Positions 25,302 through 35,494 are shown, counted from the first letter of the stretch. The stretch: 64,000 bases of DNA from Methylophaga thalassica (GCF_030159795.1 NZ_BSND01000013.1:434001-498000); one strand, 5' to 3'. Notes: generated by a model not told the origin, from the sequence alone. Program-made: numbers and translations.

Positions 25302-26660
25302 ATGGCTACAATTTCATCATTAGGGGTAGGAACAGGGCTCGACCTTGAGAGTATCGTCACTGGCTTGATGGATATTGAGCGTCAACCACTTGATAGGCTT
25401 GAGAGTAAGCAATCTACCATTAATGCTCAGATTAGTGCGTATGGCTCCTTTAAAAGTAAATTGTCGACTTTTCAGTCGGCAATGGAGTCGTTAAGTAGTG
25501 CTTCTAGTTTTAAAGTATTTCAAGCCAATTCTCAAGATGAAGATTTATTTACTGCGACGGCTACCAGTACTGCCGCTACTGGTTCATACAATATTGATGT
25601 CACGCAAATAGCGACACGAGATAAATTAGCGTCATCTGCTTTTACTGATTACAACACGACTGTGGGAGAAGGTACGCTCACGATAAGTGTCGGTTCTGAA
25701 AGTTTTGACGTGACTATTGATTCGAGCAATAGTTCGCTGGCTCAGATTCGTACAGCTATCAATAATGCGTCCGAAAATACTGGTGTGACGGCATCAATTA
25801 TTACAGACGATAGTGGTGCTCGTCTTGTGCTGACATCAAACGAAACCGGAACAGATAATGCGATCAGTGTTTCTGTGAGTGGTGACAGTGATGGGAATGA
25901 CTCTGATGCATCAGGGCTTTCTGCTTTCGTTTACAGTTCGGGGGGAACACAAAATCTTTCTTCGATTTCTTCAGCGAAAGATGCGATTGTAAGTATTGAT
26001 GGATTTACTGTCACTAGTAGCTCAAATTCGATTGCTAATGCTATTGATGGTGTCACGTTGAATGTCAAAGATGTCGGTAGTTCTACATTAGATATTACCC
26101 GTGATGATGATGCGATTTTGGAATCAGTTAATGAGTTTGCATCGGCATATAATGCATTAATGACAGAAATTAAATCTCAACGTAATGGCCAGTTAGAAGC
26201 CGATAGCACACTGCTAACGATCGAAAGTCAGGTACGTGATGTATTTAATTCTGGTGCCAGTATTACCGGGTCGAGTTTTAGTTATCTGATTCAAGCGGGG
26301 ATTTCTATCAATAAAGAAGGGGTGATGACGGTAGATGAAGATAAAGTGAATGAAGTATTAAGCTCAGACTTCACTTCATTTGCTAATTTGTTTTCAGCTG
26401 AAGGTGAAGGTTTTGCTAATCGTTTAGAATCATTAGCCGATTCATGGTTACAGACCGATGGCCTTATTGACTCAAAGGAAGAAGGACTCAATGCACGTTT
26501 AACTTCGCTTGACAGGCAAAAAGAGCAGATGGAAGCCCGTCTTGAAATGACGGAAACACGTCTGCGTGCACAGTATTCAGCGATGGACACATTGGTTAGT
26601 AATTTACAATCACAAGGTGATTATTTGATTTCACAATTATCCTCCATGAATTCAAATTAA
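25302..26660 (+). CDS. fliD: Flagellar filament cap protein FliD (HAP2)
   Basis: A 452-residue filament cap that chaperones flagellin assembly at the tip. The N-terminal FliD domain starts ISSLGVGTGLDLESIVTGLM, with MDIERQPLDRLESKQSTINA. The C-terminal FliD_C region includes IQAGISINKEGVMTVDEDKV and ends in a coiled coil (RLEMTETRLRAQYSAMDTLV). Length is normal. Many in-frame Ser and Thr residues are present but no special motif. It is followed by fliS and a fliT-like gene, the chaperones for flagellin and FliD. Confidence 0.97.
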   Translation: MATISSLGVGTGLDLESIVTGLMDIERQPLDRLESKQSTINAQISAYGSFKSKLSTFQSAMESLSSASSFKVFQANSQDEDLFTATATSTAATGSYNIDVTQIATRDKLASSAFTDYNTTVGEGTLTISVGSESFDVTIDSSNSSLAQIRTAINNASENTGVTASIITDDSGARLVLTSNETGTDNAISVSVSGDSDGNDSDASGLSAFVYSSGGTQNLSSISSAKDAIVSIDGFTVTSSSNSIANAIDGVTLNVKDVGSSTLDITRDDDAILESVNEFASAYNALMTEIKSQRNGQLEADSTLLTIESQVRDVFNSGASITGSSFSYLIQAGISINKEGVMTVDEDKVNEVLSSDFTSFANLFSAEGEGFANRLESLADSWLQTDGLIDSKEEGLNARLTSLDRQKEQMEARLEMTETRLRAQYSAMDTLVSNLQSQGDYLISQLSSMNSN

Positions 26661-26693
26661 GTAGAATGATTCACTAGTGTTAAGGACTGGAGT

Positions 26694-27092
26694 ATGCAGG
26701 TAATGGTCAATAAAAAAGCGATGGAAGGTTATGGCCGAGGTGCCATTGAGTCTGAAGTAAATTATGCCTCACCCTATCGAATTATTCAGATGTTGATGGA
26801 AGGTGCGCTGGCGAGGGTCGCTACTGCAAAAGGCTGTATTGCGCGTAATGAAATTGCTGAAAAAGGACATCAGATTTCATGGTGCATTCGTATTGTTGAA
26901 GGATTAAAGACCAGTTTGGATGCTGAAAAGGGCGGGGAGATCGCTGCCAATTTAGATGCATTATATGACTATATAACGCGCCGGTTACTTGAAGCGAATG
27001 TCAGCAATGATATAACGATTCTTGATGAAGTCACCAAGTTACTTGAAGAAATCAAAGCGGGCTGGGATGGAATACCCCCAGAGTTTCATTAG
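26694..27092 (+). CDS. fliS: Flagellin export chaperone FliS
   Basis: A 132-residue, all-helical FliS that binds the flagellin C-terminus and prevents early polymerisation. The family signature is ASPYRIIQMLMEGALARVA; C-terminal helices end at EEIKAGWDGI. AAGGA 7 bases upstream supports ATG 26694; ATG 26703 is an alternative that would drop three residues. It is only 2 bases from the next gene. Confidence 0.93.
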   Translation: MQVMVNKKAMEGYGRGAIESEVNYASPYRIIQMLMEGALARVATAKGCIARNEIAEKGHQISWCIRIVEGLKTSLDAEKGGEIAANLDALYDYITRRLLEANVSNDITILDEVTKLLEEIKAGWDGIPPEFH

Positions 27093-27094
27093 TT

Positions 27095-27397
27095 ATGAAT
27101 GCCATAGCCCAGTTACAGGAAGCTTTAAGGCTAACAGAGTCAATGCTCTCAGCTGTAGAAAATGAAAAGTGGTCTGAGATTTCCGGATTAGTACACAAGC
27201 GTGGTCAAATATTAGCCGAAGTTTTCCCTTTAGATAACTCAGTGAACCAGTCTGAAGCGAGCCCTGTTATTGAAAAAATAATACAAATCAATCAAACGAT
27301 CGAACGTCACTGCGTTGATGCCCGTCAGTCAATTCAAGTAGAACTCAGCCAGTTCAATAAAAACAAAAAAGTGGCAGCAGCTTACCAATCGAGTTAA
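27095..27397 (+). CDS. fliT: FliT-like flagellar chaperone
   Basis: A 100-residue helical protein directly after fliS, the position of fliT. It begins MNAIAQLQEALRLTESMLSA, with WSEISGLVHKRGQILAEVF, a pattern seen in FliT-like proteins, and a second long helix ending in a basic, Gln/Ala tail. FliT chaperones FliD and can modulate the master regulator. The sequence is diverged, so the call rests partly on position and size. No Shine-Dalgarno beyond coupling to fliS is seen. Confidence 0.7.
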   Translation: MNAIAQLQEALRLTESMLSAVENEKWSEISGLVHKRGQILAEVFPLDNSVNQSEASPVIEKIIQINQTIERHCVDARQSIQVELSQFNKNKKVAAAYQSS

Positions 27398-27521
27398 TTG
27401 ATTTGTAACGTGTATGATTTTTCTACCGTCATATTTTTGACAATGACTCCCAGAAAATGATTAACTCCAGTTATCTATGGTTTATAGCCAGTTCAAAACA
27501 AAGTGACAAGATGGAGTTGAT

Positions 27522-29003
27522 ATGAGTGTAAATAATGTATTGGTCGTAGAAAGTGATAATGACCGATGCGAGATGTTAAGCACACTCATCGAGTTTATAA
27601 ATTGCCAACCTGTTGTAATTCGTGAACCTGAACTATGGTTTGAACATGCCGATGCGTTGGATGATGTGGTCATGGCCATTGTCGGAGACTGCGGTGGTCA
27701 GAATCAAACTAAACAGTTACTGAGAGAACTCGTTAATCATCAAGCCCGTGTACCAGTCTTCACTCTTGAGTCTGTTGAGGGTGAATCAATAAGCTTTCCC
27801 GGTACAATCGGTTCTATTCGTTATCCGATAAAATACCCTCAATTAAGCAATGCTCTGCAACAGGCCACCATTTACCGTGGGCTGACGACTGAAGCGACAG
27901 CTGGTACAAATTTGTTCAGATCACTTGTTGGCAATAGCCGTATGATCAAGAATGTACAGCGGATGATTGACCAAGTGTCAGATTCGGAAGCAAATGTATT
28001 AATTCTTGGTGAGTCTGGAACTGGTAAAGAAGTCGTTGCTCGTAATTTGCATCACTTTTCATCCAGAAGAGACAAACCTTTTGTGCCGGTAAACTGTGGC
28101 GCGATCCCTGGAGAATTATTAGAGAGTGAGTTATTCGGTCATGAGAAAGGCGCCTTTACCGGGGCAATAACATCAAGAAAAGGGCGCTTTGAAATGGCTG
28201 AGGGCGGCACCTTATTTCTGGATGAAATAGGTGATATGCCATTACCTATGCAGGTAAAGCTGCTTCGTGTGTTACAAGAGCGAACCTATGAAAAAGTGGG
28301 AAGCAATAAAACACAAACAGCCAACGTGCGTGTGATCGCTGCAACACATCGTAATCTTGAAGAGCATATTGCTGATGGGCGTTTCCGTGAAGATTTATTT
28401 TATCGTCTCAATGTTTTCCCGATTGAAATGCCGGCATTACGCGATAGGCCCGAGGATATACCTTTACTTATCAATGAATTGATTAAACGTATTGAGCATG
28501 AGAACAGAGGTACAATCCATCTTACTCCTGCTGCCATTACCTCCTTGTGTCGCTATCCCTGGCCTGGCAATGTACGTGAATTAGCCAATGTCGTTGAACG
28601 TTTAGTTATTCTCTATCCTTATGGGACGGTGGATTTTGATGATCTACCTGATAAATACCGGTTGGAAGGGGATGACCTCCCAGAAGAAATCACAGCGATC
28701 ATCACCGCTAGTCCGAAACAAGATATACCAAGAAATATGCCTGAGGTCAGTATTGAGGATAAACAGCCGTCTAAGCTATCTTCTCAAACAGATAGCCTGC
28801 ATAGCCTCTCAGATGACATGGTGCTGCCAGAGGATGGGATTGACCTGAAAGAGCACCTGGCAAACCTCGAGTATTTATTGATTAAACAAGCGATAGATGA
28901 TGCTGAAGGTGTGGTTGCCCACGCGGCTAATAAATTAAAAATGCGAAGAACTACCTTGGTAGAAAAAATGCGTAAATACGGTATCCAGAGAGATACGGAA
29001 TAG
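27522..29003 (+). CDS. fleQ: FleQ/FlrA-type sigma-54 master regulator of flagella
   Basis: A 493-residue enhancer-binding protein. Residues about 1-120 are the FleQ-type degenerate receiver, which lacks the full acidic phosphorylation pocket. LFRS at 131-134 matches the c-di-GMP-binding motif at the receiver/AAA+ border of Pseudomonas FleQ. The AAA+ domain has GESGTGKE (163-170), the sigma-54 contact loop GAFTGA (210-215) and [19 protein letters not shown] Fis-type helix-turn-helix is at the C-terminus ([20 protein letters not shown]). GGAG lies 7 bases upstream of the ATG. No sigma-54 element was seen upstream, consistent with a top-tier gene. Confidence 0.94.
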   Translation: MSVNNVLVVESDNDRCEMLSTLIEFINCQPVVIREPELWFEHADALDDVVMAIVGDCGGQNQTKQLLRELVNHQARVPVFTLESVEGESISFPGTIGSIRYPIKYPQLSNALQQATIYRGLTTEATAGTNLFRSLVGNSRMIKNVQRMIDQVSDSEANVLILGESGTGKEVVARNLHHFSSRRDKPFVPVNCGAIPGELLESELFGHEKGAFTGAITSRKGRFEMAEGGTLFLDEIGDMPLPMQVKLLRVLQERTYEKVGSNKTQTANVRVIAATHRNLEEHIADGRFREDLFYRLNVFPIEMPALRDRPEDIPLLINELIKRIEHENRGTIHLTPAAITSLCRYPWPGNVRELANVVERLVILYPYGTVDFDDLPDKYRLEGDDLPEEITAIITASPKQDIPRNMPEVSIEDKQPSKLSSQTDSLHSLSDDMVLPEDGIDLKEHLANLEYLLIKQAIDDAEGVVAHAANKLKMRRTTLVEKMRKYGIQRDTE

Positions 29004-29073
29004 TGTTATTGCTGAATGTCGGACTTTTGACGTTTATTTGTTTAACTTATTGATAATTAATTAGATTTAATTT

Positions 29074-29089
29074 GGGCATGGTAATTGCT
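29074..29089 (+). promoter_or_regulatory. Sigma-54 promoter of fleSR
   Basis: GGGCATGGTAATTGCT matches the -24/-12 consensus at every fixed position except the first base, with exact spacing. The predicted start is near 29100, leaving about 33 bases to the fleS ATG. It fits FleQ activating the two-component pair. Confidence 0.88.
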
Positions 29090-29132
29090 CAAGCTCTAAT
29101 ACGATGCAATAGTGCATGTAGGAGCAAGAAAC

Positions 29133-30320
29133 ATGAATCTGAAATTATCGGTGGGTGATGATTTACAAAAATCGCATTACCAAAAACAACCCTTTTCAAG
29201 AGACATTGATCTCAGCACTATTTCTAATGTCAGCCATATATCGGCTGAACAGACTAAAAAAGTCTCATCTCAGGCTGACCAATTAGCAAATCGCCATAGT
29301 CGTTTACTCGCGGTTCTTCCTGCTGGTGTCGTTGTATTGGATGGCTCTGGCTTTATTCAGGAAGCGAACGAAGCGGCTGTATCCTTACTAGGCGAACCGC
29401 TCTCAGGTGAACGCTGGGTCAATGTGATTGAACGCACTTTTGATCCCAAGCCCAGCGATGGTCACGATGTTTCACTGAAAGATGGCCGTTTAGTTCATAT
29501 CTCAACCAACCCGCTGGGTCATGAACCGGGACAAATCATTTTATTGCAGGATGTGACTGATACTCGAACTTTACAAAGCAAAGTGTCACATTTACAGCGA
29601 CTATCCACCATTGGCGAAGTCACTGCAAGACTTGCTCATCAAATCAGAACGCCATTATCTTCTGCGATGCTTTATCTGTCTCCATTACTCAAAGAAGGGG
29701 CTGACGAACAAGTAAAACAGCGGTTTGCATCACGGGTGAAAGAGAGCCTCTCTCATATGGAGCAATTGATTCGTGATCTCTTATCTTTTTCACGTGGAAA
29801 TATGGCTGCCCCCTCACCAGTAGCTCTGCAAGAGTTATTGAGCCAACTTGAGCAGCAGTTCTCCGCTCAAAATGATGTGGAAAGCAGTGATGTCAGACTG
29901 ACCATTTCGAATCATGTTAATGATGGCTATATCTATGGCAGCCAATCTGCATTAATTAGTGCAATTACTAATCTTCTTAACAATGCACGTCAGGCATGTG
30001 AGCCGCATGGACATATTGAAGTAAAAGCAGATTACGCCATCAACGAAGACGATGAGCAATGTATCAGCATTAGCGTTAATGATAATGGTGAGGGCATGTC
30101 TGCTTCAGTGCTGAACCAGGTACTGACTCCCTTTTATACCACTCGTTCGAATGGCACAGGCCTCGGTTTGGCTGTCGTTCAGTCAATAGTGAAGGCCCAT
30201 AGAGGTCACTTAACAATTGAAAGCGAGCCTAAAAAAGGCAGTTCGGTGACCATGTTTTTCCCTCTTTATACATCATCAAGTTCATCATCAGATGAAGTCA
30301 CGCAGGAGGTTGCGTTATGA
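29133..30320 (+). CDS. fleS: Flagellar sensor histidine kinase FleS/FlrB
   Basis: About 395 residues with no membrane segment, so cytoplasmic. A PAS domain covers roughly residues 55-145 (RLLAVLPAGVVVLDGSGFIQ), then HisKA with the phospho-acceptor His in ARLAHQIRTPLSSAML. The HATPase domain follows (ITNLLNNARQACE, VNDNGEGMS, GTGLGLAVVQSIVKAH). The start at ATG 29133 is preferred: TAGGAG is 8 bases upstream, and the GTG at 29112 would lie only about 12 bases from the predicted transcription start. It phosphorylates FleR, encoded next with an ATGA overlap. Confidence 0.93.
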   Translation: MNLKLSVGDDLQKSHYQKQPFSRDIDLSTISNVSHISAEQTKKVSSQADQLANRHSRLLAVLPAGVVVLDGSGFIQEANEAAVSLLGEPLSGERWVNVIERTFDPKPSDGHDVSLKDGRLVHISTNPLGHEPGQIILLQDVTDTRTLQSKVSHLQRLSTIGEVTARLAHQIRTPLSSAMLYLSPLLKEGADEQVKQRFASRVKESLSHMEQLIRDLLSFSRGNMAAPSPVALQELLSQLEQQFSAQNDVESSDVRLTISNHVNDGYIYGSQSALISAITNLLNNARQACEPHGHIEVKADYAINEDDEQCISISVNDNGEGMSASVLNQVLTPFYTTRSNGTGLGLAVVQSIVKAHRGHLTIESEPKKGSSVTMFFPLYTSSSSSSDEVTQEVAL

Positions 30321-31702
30321 ATCCATCTAATATTTTAGTGGTTGAGGACGATGCGAATCTTCGTAGAGCATTATGTGACACACTTGAGTTAGCAGGATAC
30401 CGTGTGACCGGAATGGAGCATGGGCAATCAGCATTAGATAAAATCGCCAGTGAACCTGTCGGTTTATTGTTAAGCGACTTGCAAATGTCACCTATGGATG
30501 GGCATACCTTATTAAAGCGGGCAAAAGCCATGATGCCGGATTTACCCGTGGTCATGATGACAGCTTATGGCACCGTACAAAGTGCAGTAGATGCTATGCA
30601 TCAAGGCGCTTCTGACTATCTATTAAAGCCATTCGAAGCAGATGAGTTATTGCAGCGGGTGCAACGCTATATTAGTGATCTTGGAACAGAAGAAGATGAT
30701 ATGGTGGCTCACGCTCAGGCATCTAAAGAGCTGCAAGCTATCGCCAAACGGGTGGCGGACAGTGATGCTACGGTCTTAATTAACGGGGAAAGTGGCACAG
30801 GTAAAGAAGTACTAGCCCGTTATCTTCATATACATTCAGCAAGAGCTTCTGCCCCCTTTGTTGCCATCAACTGCGCCGCTATCCCTGAAAATATGCTGGA
30901 AGCCACCTTGTTTGGTTATGAAAAAGGGGCCTTTACCGGTGCCAGTCAAGCCTATGCTGGTAAATTTGAGCAAGCAAACCATGGCACGATTTTGTTAGAT
31001 GAAATTTCAGAAATGGATTTATCTCTGCAAGCGAAGTTATTGCGTGTATTACAGGAACGTGAAGTTGAACGGATTGGTGGTAGAAAAGTTATCCCACTTG
31101 ATGTCCGGGTACTCGCCACTACCAACAGAACATTACGCGATGAGGTAAAAGCGGGTCGTTTTCGAGAAGACTTATTTTATCGTCTTAATGTGTTCCCACT
31201 TGAAATTTCACCACTTAGAAAACGTATAGATGACATTTTGCCACTATCTAATCGATTACTGGCTCGCCATGCCAGTCACAGTCGACGCGTAGCGCCCTTG
31301 TTGGACGAGGCAGCACAATCCCGATTGTTGTCTCACTCATGGCCAGGCAATGTCCGTGAATTGGATAATGTGCTTCAGCGTGCCTTAATACTGCAATCAG
31401 GCCAGTCAATTACGGCGAAAGATATTATCTTCGAGGCAGTCTCTGGTCAGGAGTTGGATCATACTACGGTGGAATCAGACGTTTTGCCTGTTCAGGGAGA
31501 TAATAAGCCCGTGCTAGAAGGTTATGATCTTCGTTCACAGGAGCAGCGTCATATTCTCGACATGCTGGAAAAATATCAAGGTAGCCGAAGACTTACAGCT
31601 AAAGAGCTGGGAATCAGTGAACGGACTTTACGCTATAAGATTGCCAAATTCCGTGAGCAGGGGGTGGAAATCCCGGAAAAACTTGGCAAGAAGTCTGCAT
31701 AG
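30317..31702 (+). CDS. fleR: Sigma-54 response regulator FleR/FlrC
   Basis: A 461-residue NtrC-type regulator. The receiver (residues 1-120) has the acidic pair in VVEDDANL, the phospho-Asp in LLLSDLQMSPMDG, MTAYG and LLKPFEA. The AAA+ domain has [17 protein letters not shown] and [17 protein letters not shown]. The C-terminal Fis-like HTH is LTAKELGISERTLRYKIAKF. It is translationally coupled to fleS. It activates mid-class flagellar promoters in Pseudomonas and Vibrio. Its last codons overlap a sigma-54 element that probably drives fliE. Confidence 0.95.
   Translation: MNPSNILVVEDDANLRRALCDTLELAGYRVTGMEHGQSALDKIASEPVGLLLSDLQMSPMDGHTLLKRAKAMMPDLPVVMMTAYGTVQSAVDAMHQGASDYLLKPFEADELLQRVQRYISDLGTEEDDMVAHAQASKELQAIAKRVADSDATVLINGESGTGKEVLARYLHIHSARASAPFVAINCAAIPENMLEATLFGYEKGAFTGASQAYAGKFEQANHGTILLDEISEMDLSLQAKLLRVLQEREVERIGGRKVIPLDVRVLATTNRTLRDEVKAGRFREDLFYRLNVFPLEISPLRKRIDDILPLSNRLLARHASHSRRVAPLLDEAAQSRLLSHSWPGNVRELDNVLQRALILQSGQSITAKDIIFEAVSGQELDHTTVESDVLPVQGDNKPVLEGYDLRSQEQRHILDMLEKYQGSRRLTAKELGISERTLRYKIAKFREQGVEIPEKLGKKSA
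31684..31699 (+). promoter_or_regulatory. Sigma-54 promoter of fliE, inside the fleR 3' end
   Basis: TGGCAAGAAGTCTGCA keeps TGGCA and GC at exact spacing with two mismatches. It lies within the last codons of fleR and 46 bases before the fliE ATG, predicting a start near 31711. A fliE promoter of this class is known in Pseudomonas. Confidence 0.75.
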
Positions 31703-31744
31703 AGCAACTAACAGCGTCATTTTTTAAGCGGAGTTCAGAGAATC

Positions 31745-32080
31745 ATGATCAAAGCTATCGATCCGAATCAATTACTTACCCAAATGCGAGCTTTGCAAGC
31801 CCAGGCATCACCTGCAACTCAACCACTTTCTGCCGATAATGCTGAAAGCAATGGTCGGGTTGATTTTGGCAATGTGATGAAACAAGCGATAGGTGAAGTC
31901 AATAATTTACAAAAAACATCCGGCGACTTAAAAACGTCGTTTGAACTTGGCGATCCGAATGTCAACCTGGCTGACGTCATGATTGCATCAGAAAAAGCCA
32001 GTGTGGCTTTTGAAGCTACCTTACAAGTCAGAAACAAGCTGATTGAGGCTTATCAAGAAGTTATGCGTATGTCGATTTAG
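31745..32080 (+). CDS. fliE: Flagellar MS-ring/rod adaptor FliE
   Basis: A 111-residue FliE that joins the MS ring to the proximal rod. The conserved C-terminal half is present: FGNVMKQAIGEVNNLQKTSG, DVMIASEKASVAFEATLQVR and NKLIEAYQEVMRMSI. The N-terminal ~35 residues are variable. Length is typical. It opens the fliEFGHIJ operon, probably from the sigma-54 element at 31684-31699. Confidence 0.95.
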   Translation: MIKAIDPNQLLTQMRALQAQASPATQPLSADNAESNGRVDFGNVMKQAIGEVNNLQKTSGDLKTSFELGDPNVNLADVMIASEKASVAFEATLQVRNKLIEAYQEVMRMSI

Positions 32081-32110
32081 TCGGCGAACATTTCTGAGTA
32101 GAGACAATAT

Positions 32111-33799
32111 ATGGAAAACGCACCTGCTACTACCGGCCCTCAAGCTAATATGCCGGCAGCCCGACCAACGACGGCTTTGGGCGCCATGCAAGCTAATATT
32201 TCACGACAACCTGTAGTTAAGCAGGTTCTATTTTTATTAGCTATTGCTGCCAGTATTGCTGTCGGTGGTTATGTGCTGATGTGGTCACAAACGCCGTCTT
32301 ATCAAGTGCTGTTTGGCAATATGGCGCCGGCGGAGTCTTCTGAAGTTGTCGATGTTTTGCAGCAAATGAATGTGGATTACAAATTAGATCCAACCACCGG
32401 GGCGGTGTTAGTACCGGCGGCTGACCTGCAGACGTTGCGTATGAAGTTGGCTGCAGAAGGGTTGCCCAGAAGTGCGGCATTAGGCATGGAAATGCTTAAT
32501 CAGGATCAGGGTTTTGGTACCAGCCAGTTTATTGAGCGGGCTCGTTATCAACGTGCCATGGAAGAAGAGTTATCCCGCTCTATCGCTGAACTGAATAATG
32601 TCAGAAGTGCGCGTGTGCATTTAGCGATTCCCAAACAGTCTGTTTTTGTGCGTGATCGTAAAGATCCCACCGCCTCCGTTGTAGTACATCTATATGCAGG
32701 CAGAACACTGGATCAATCTCAGGTCGCTGCCATCACACATATGGTCGCATCCAGTGTGCCAGATATGAAAAATGCCGATGTGACGATTGTTGACCAGCGC
32801 GGTAATTTGTTAACGCAACCAGAACGGGCTGCCGGTGTTGCGATGAGTGATACTCAGCTTGAATATACCCGTAAAGTTGAGCAGATCTATATTGACCGTA
32901 TCGAGAATATTCTGTCTCCCATTGTCGGGATGAGCGGTGTTCGTGCTCAAGTCGTTGCAGATATTGACTTTACAATGTCTGAACAAACGCATGAAAGTTA
33001 TAATCCAGATATGACAGCCGTCAGAAGTGAACAGCTTCAGGAAGAAGAACGTGTTGGCAATGGTGGCCCGTTTGGTGTGCCAGGAGCGCTCAGTAATCAA
33101 CCACCTGGTGGTGGTGTTGCACCGGAACAAACGGCCCCAGATAATGCGGCAAATGGTGAAGAGGCAACAACGACAACCACAACACCTGGTTCAAGCAGAA
33201 AAAGTACAACACGTAATTTTGAACTAGACAGAACGATCAGCCATACCCGCATGGCGCCGGGCAATGTTAGAAAGTTAAGCGTGGCTGTACTCGTTGATGA
33301 AAAACGCAGCGTTGATGCGGAAGGCAATGTGACCTCTCAGCCGCTGTCAGAGTCAGAAATGACACGCATTAACGCGCTGGTGATGGATGCCATTGGGTTT
33401 AGTAAAGCACGTGGCGACAGTTTAAATGTAGTGAATGCCCCATTCATGGCTCCTGAAGCGGTTGAAGCCTTGCCAGAAAAACCTATCTGGGAAGAACCTT
33501 GGGTTTGGAATTTAGCAAAACAAGTCGGTGGTGCACTGGTGGTTCTGTTCCTTATCTTTGGTGTGATCCGTCCTGCATTCAGAGATATGACCAAAGTGCC
33601 TGTCTCTGAAAATGATGACGAAAACTTATCGCCGGAAGAAGTTTTAGCCAGAAGTAGCAAGAGTGGTGAAGAGATTGCTAAACTGACCACTGGTTCGGAG
33701 AAGATGGAAGAACAACTATCTAATGTCCGAAGTTTAGTGCAACAAGACCCTGCGCTCGTAGCGCAAGTAGTCAAAAACTGGACGGCGGGTGATGCCTAA
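32111..33799 (+). CDS. fliF: Flagellar MS-ring protein FliF
   Basis: A 562-residue MS-ring protein anchored in the inner membrane. The first membrane segment is at about residues 38-57 (VLFLLAIAASIAVGGYVL), followed by the YscJ/FliF periplasmic domains (YQVLFGNMAPAESSEVV, RVHLAIPKQSVFVRD). A low-complexity Thr/Gly-rich loop is near residues 340-370, and the second membrane segment is at about 470-490. The C-terminal tail that binds FliG ends in QDPALVAQVVKNWTAGDA. The stop overlaps the fliG start (TAATG). Confidence 0.96.
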   Translation: MENAPATTGPQANMPAARPTTALGAMQANISRQPVVKQVLFLLAIAASIAVGGYVLMWSQTPSYQVLFGNMAPAESSEVVDVLQQMNVDYKLDPTTGAVLVPAADLQTLRMKLAAEGLPRSAALGMEMLNQDQGFGTSQFIERARYQRAMEEELSRSIAELNNVRSARVHLAIPKQSVFVRDRKDPTASVVVHLYAGRTLDQSQVAAITHMVASSVPDMKNADVTIVDQRGNLLTQPERAAGVAMSDTQLEYTRKVEQIYIDRIENILSPIVGMSGVRAQVVADIDFTMSEQTHESYNPDMTAVRSEQLQEEERVGNGGPFGVPGALSNQPPGGGVAPEQTAPDNAANGEEATTTTTTPGSSRKSTTRNFELDRTISHTRMAPGNVRKLSVAVLVDEKRSVDAEGNVTSQPLSESEMTRINALVMDAIGFSKARGDSLNVVNAPFMAPEAVEALPEKPIWEEPWVWNLAKQVGGALVVLFLIFGVIRPAFRDMTKVPVSENDDENLSPEEVLARSSKSGEEIAKLTTGSEKMEEQLSNVRSLVQQDPALVAQVVKNWTAGDA

Positions 33800-34809
33800 T
33801 GGCAGAAGAAGTCAGAAAACTAACAGGCACGGAAAAAGCAGCTGTTTTTCTTCGCTCTATAGGTGAAGAGGAAGCGGCAGCAATACTCAAGCATATGGGG
33901 CCGAAAGAGGTACAGAAAGTCGGTCAGGCCATGGCGACGTTACAAAACGTGACGCGCGAAGAAGTCCAATCAGTCTTAAACAGTTTTGTGACCACTGTCG
34001 AACAAGAAACTGGCCTTGGTATTGGTTCTCATGATTATGTTCGTAAAATGCTGGTGGGTGCATTAGGTGAAGACCGTGCTGGCAGTTTATTAGATCGTAT
34101 TTTATCTGGCAGTAACACCAATGGTCTGGAACAGCTCAAATGGATGGATGCCAGAGGGATTTATGAAATCATTCGTCTTGAGCATCCGCAGATCATTGCC
34201 ATTGTATGTTCTTTTCTGGATGCGGATCAGGCAGCGGGTGTCTTGTCTTTATTTCCTGCAAGGGATCAGGCGAATGTGATATTGCGTATTGCCACGCTTG
34301 ATGGTGTTCAGCCTTCTGCGTTGACAGAGCTCAATGAGATTCTGGAAAAACAATTCAGTGGTGCAGCAGGCGCACAATCAACGATGGTGGGAGGTCTGAA
34401 AACAGCGGCAGATATCCTTAACTTTGTTGATGGTACTTCTGAAGCGGCCATCATGGAAAAAATCAAAGAGAGCGAGCCCGATCTTGGACAAAACATCGAA
34501 GATCTTATGTTTGTCTTTGAAAATCTTATCGATGTCGATGATCGTGGCATGCAAACATTGATGCGTGAAATTCAGACTGATCAATTGCAGCTGGCACTAA
34601 AAGGTGCTGATGACGCATTGAAAGAGAAATTCCTACGCAATATGTCACAACGTGCAGGTGAAATGATGCGTGATGATTTAGAAGCGATGGGGCCTGTTCG
34701 TTTAAGCGATGTAGAAGCAGCGCAAAAAGCCATTCTTGCTACAGCACGAAGCTTGTCTGATAAAGGCGAAATTATGCTAGGCGGAGGTGCAGGTGATGAC
34801 TTCGTCTGA
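33799..34809 (+). CDS. fliG: Flagellar motor switch protein FliG
   Basis: A 336-residue switch protein with N-terminal FliF-binding helices (LTGTEKAAVFLRSIGEEEAA), a middle domain with the EHPQIIAIV motif, and the C-terminal torque domain. The latter contains charged residues on the IDVDDRGMQTLMREI helix and LKEKFLRNMSQRAGEMM. Length is normal. It binds FliF, FliM and the stator. It is joined to fliF by a one-base overlap and overlaps fliH by 14 bases. Confidence 0.97.
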   Translation: MAEEVRKLTGTEKAAVFLRSIGEEEAAAILKHMGPKEVQKVGQAMATLQNVTREEVQSVLNSFVTTVEQETGLGIGSHDYVRKMLVGALGEDRAGSLLDRILSGSNTNGLEQLKWMDARGIYEIIRLEHPQIIAIVCSFLDADQAAGVLSLFPARDQANVILRIATLDGVQPSALTELNEILEKQFSGAAGAQSTMVGGLKTAADILNFVDGTSEAAIMEKIKESEPDLGQNIEDLMFVFENLIDVDDRGMQTLMREIQTDQLQLALKGADDALKEKFLRNMSQRAGEMMRDDLEAMGPVRLSDVEAAQKAILATARSLSDKGEIMLGGGAGDDFV

Positions 34810-35494
34810 TGACACGCTTGTTACCAAACAAGCTGATGTCTTATCTGCGGATGAAATTGCTGATGCTATAAAACGCTGGGAAGCGCCAAGAATGGTGGCG
34901 GTCACGGATGTGGATGATAAGGATGCTCCGCAAGTGCTTGATGTGAAAGCCATTGAGGCATTACAACAACAAGCACAGGAAGAAGGCTACAAAGTTGGCT
35001 ATGAAGAAGGCCACCAGGCTGGTTTTGCCGATGGTCAGCAAGCAGGACTGAAAGATATTCAGTTGCAAGTCGAAAAGCTTCAGCAGATGCTTAATACCTT
35101 ACAACAGCCACTGACAGAATTGGATGAGATTCTGGAAAAAGATTTAGTTAACCTGGCTATTACCATGACGCGGCAGCTAGTTCGCCGGGAGTTAAAGCAT
35201 CAACCAGAACACGTTATTGGCGCAATGCGAGCGGCGCTTGAAGCCTTACCGATCAGTGATCGTCAACTCAAAATTTATGTTCATCCTGACGATCTGCATA
35301 TCATCCAGAAAGGGTTATCTTTAGAACACGATTCAGACAAATACCAATGGATAGAAGATCCTTTACTCACTCGTGGTGGTCTGCGCTTAGAAACCCCTGA
35401 TACCAGCGTCGACGCCACGGTTGAGTCCAGGCTGAACAGCATCATCAATAAAGTGCTTGGTGATGAAAGAGATGCTGACAATGAGCAATATTGA
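34796..35494 (+). CDS. fliH: Flagellar export regulator FliH
   Basis: About 232 residues, the stator-like regulator of the FliI ATPase. It has an acidic N-terminus, a Gly/Gln/Glu repeat region ([20 protein letters not shown], with GxxxG spacing) typical of FliH, and a C-terminal FliI-binding domain ([24 protein letters not shown]-like IYVHPDDLH). The start at ATG 34796 is chosen over GTG 34787 because GGAGG lies 8 bases upstream. It overlaps both neighbours. Confidence 0.92.
   Translation: MTSSDDTLVTKQADVLSADEIADAIKRWEAPRMVAVTDVDDKDAPQVLDVKAIEALQQQAQEEGYKVGYEEGHQAGFADGQQAGLKDIQLQVEKLQQMLNTLQQPLTELDEILEKDLVNLAITMTRQLVRRELKHQPEHVIGAMRAALEALPISDRQLKIYVHPDDLHIIQKGLSLEHDSDKYQWIEDPLLTRGGLRLETPDTSVDATVESRLNSIINKVLGDERDADNEQY

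Noticed and set aside
33337-33774. 145-residue open frame antisense to fliF
   Set aside because: Ser/Leu-rich shadow of the acidic FliF C-terminus; no ribosome site or promoter.
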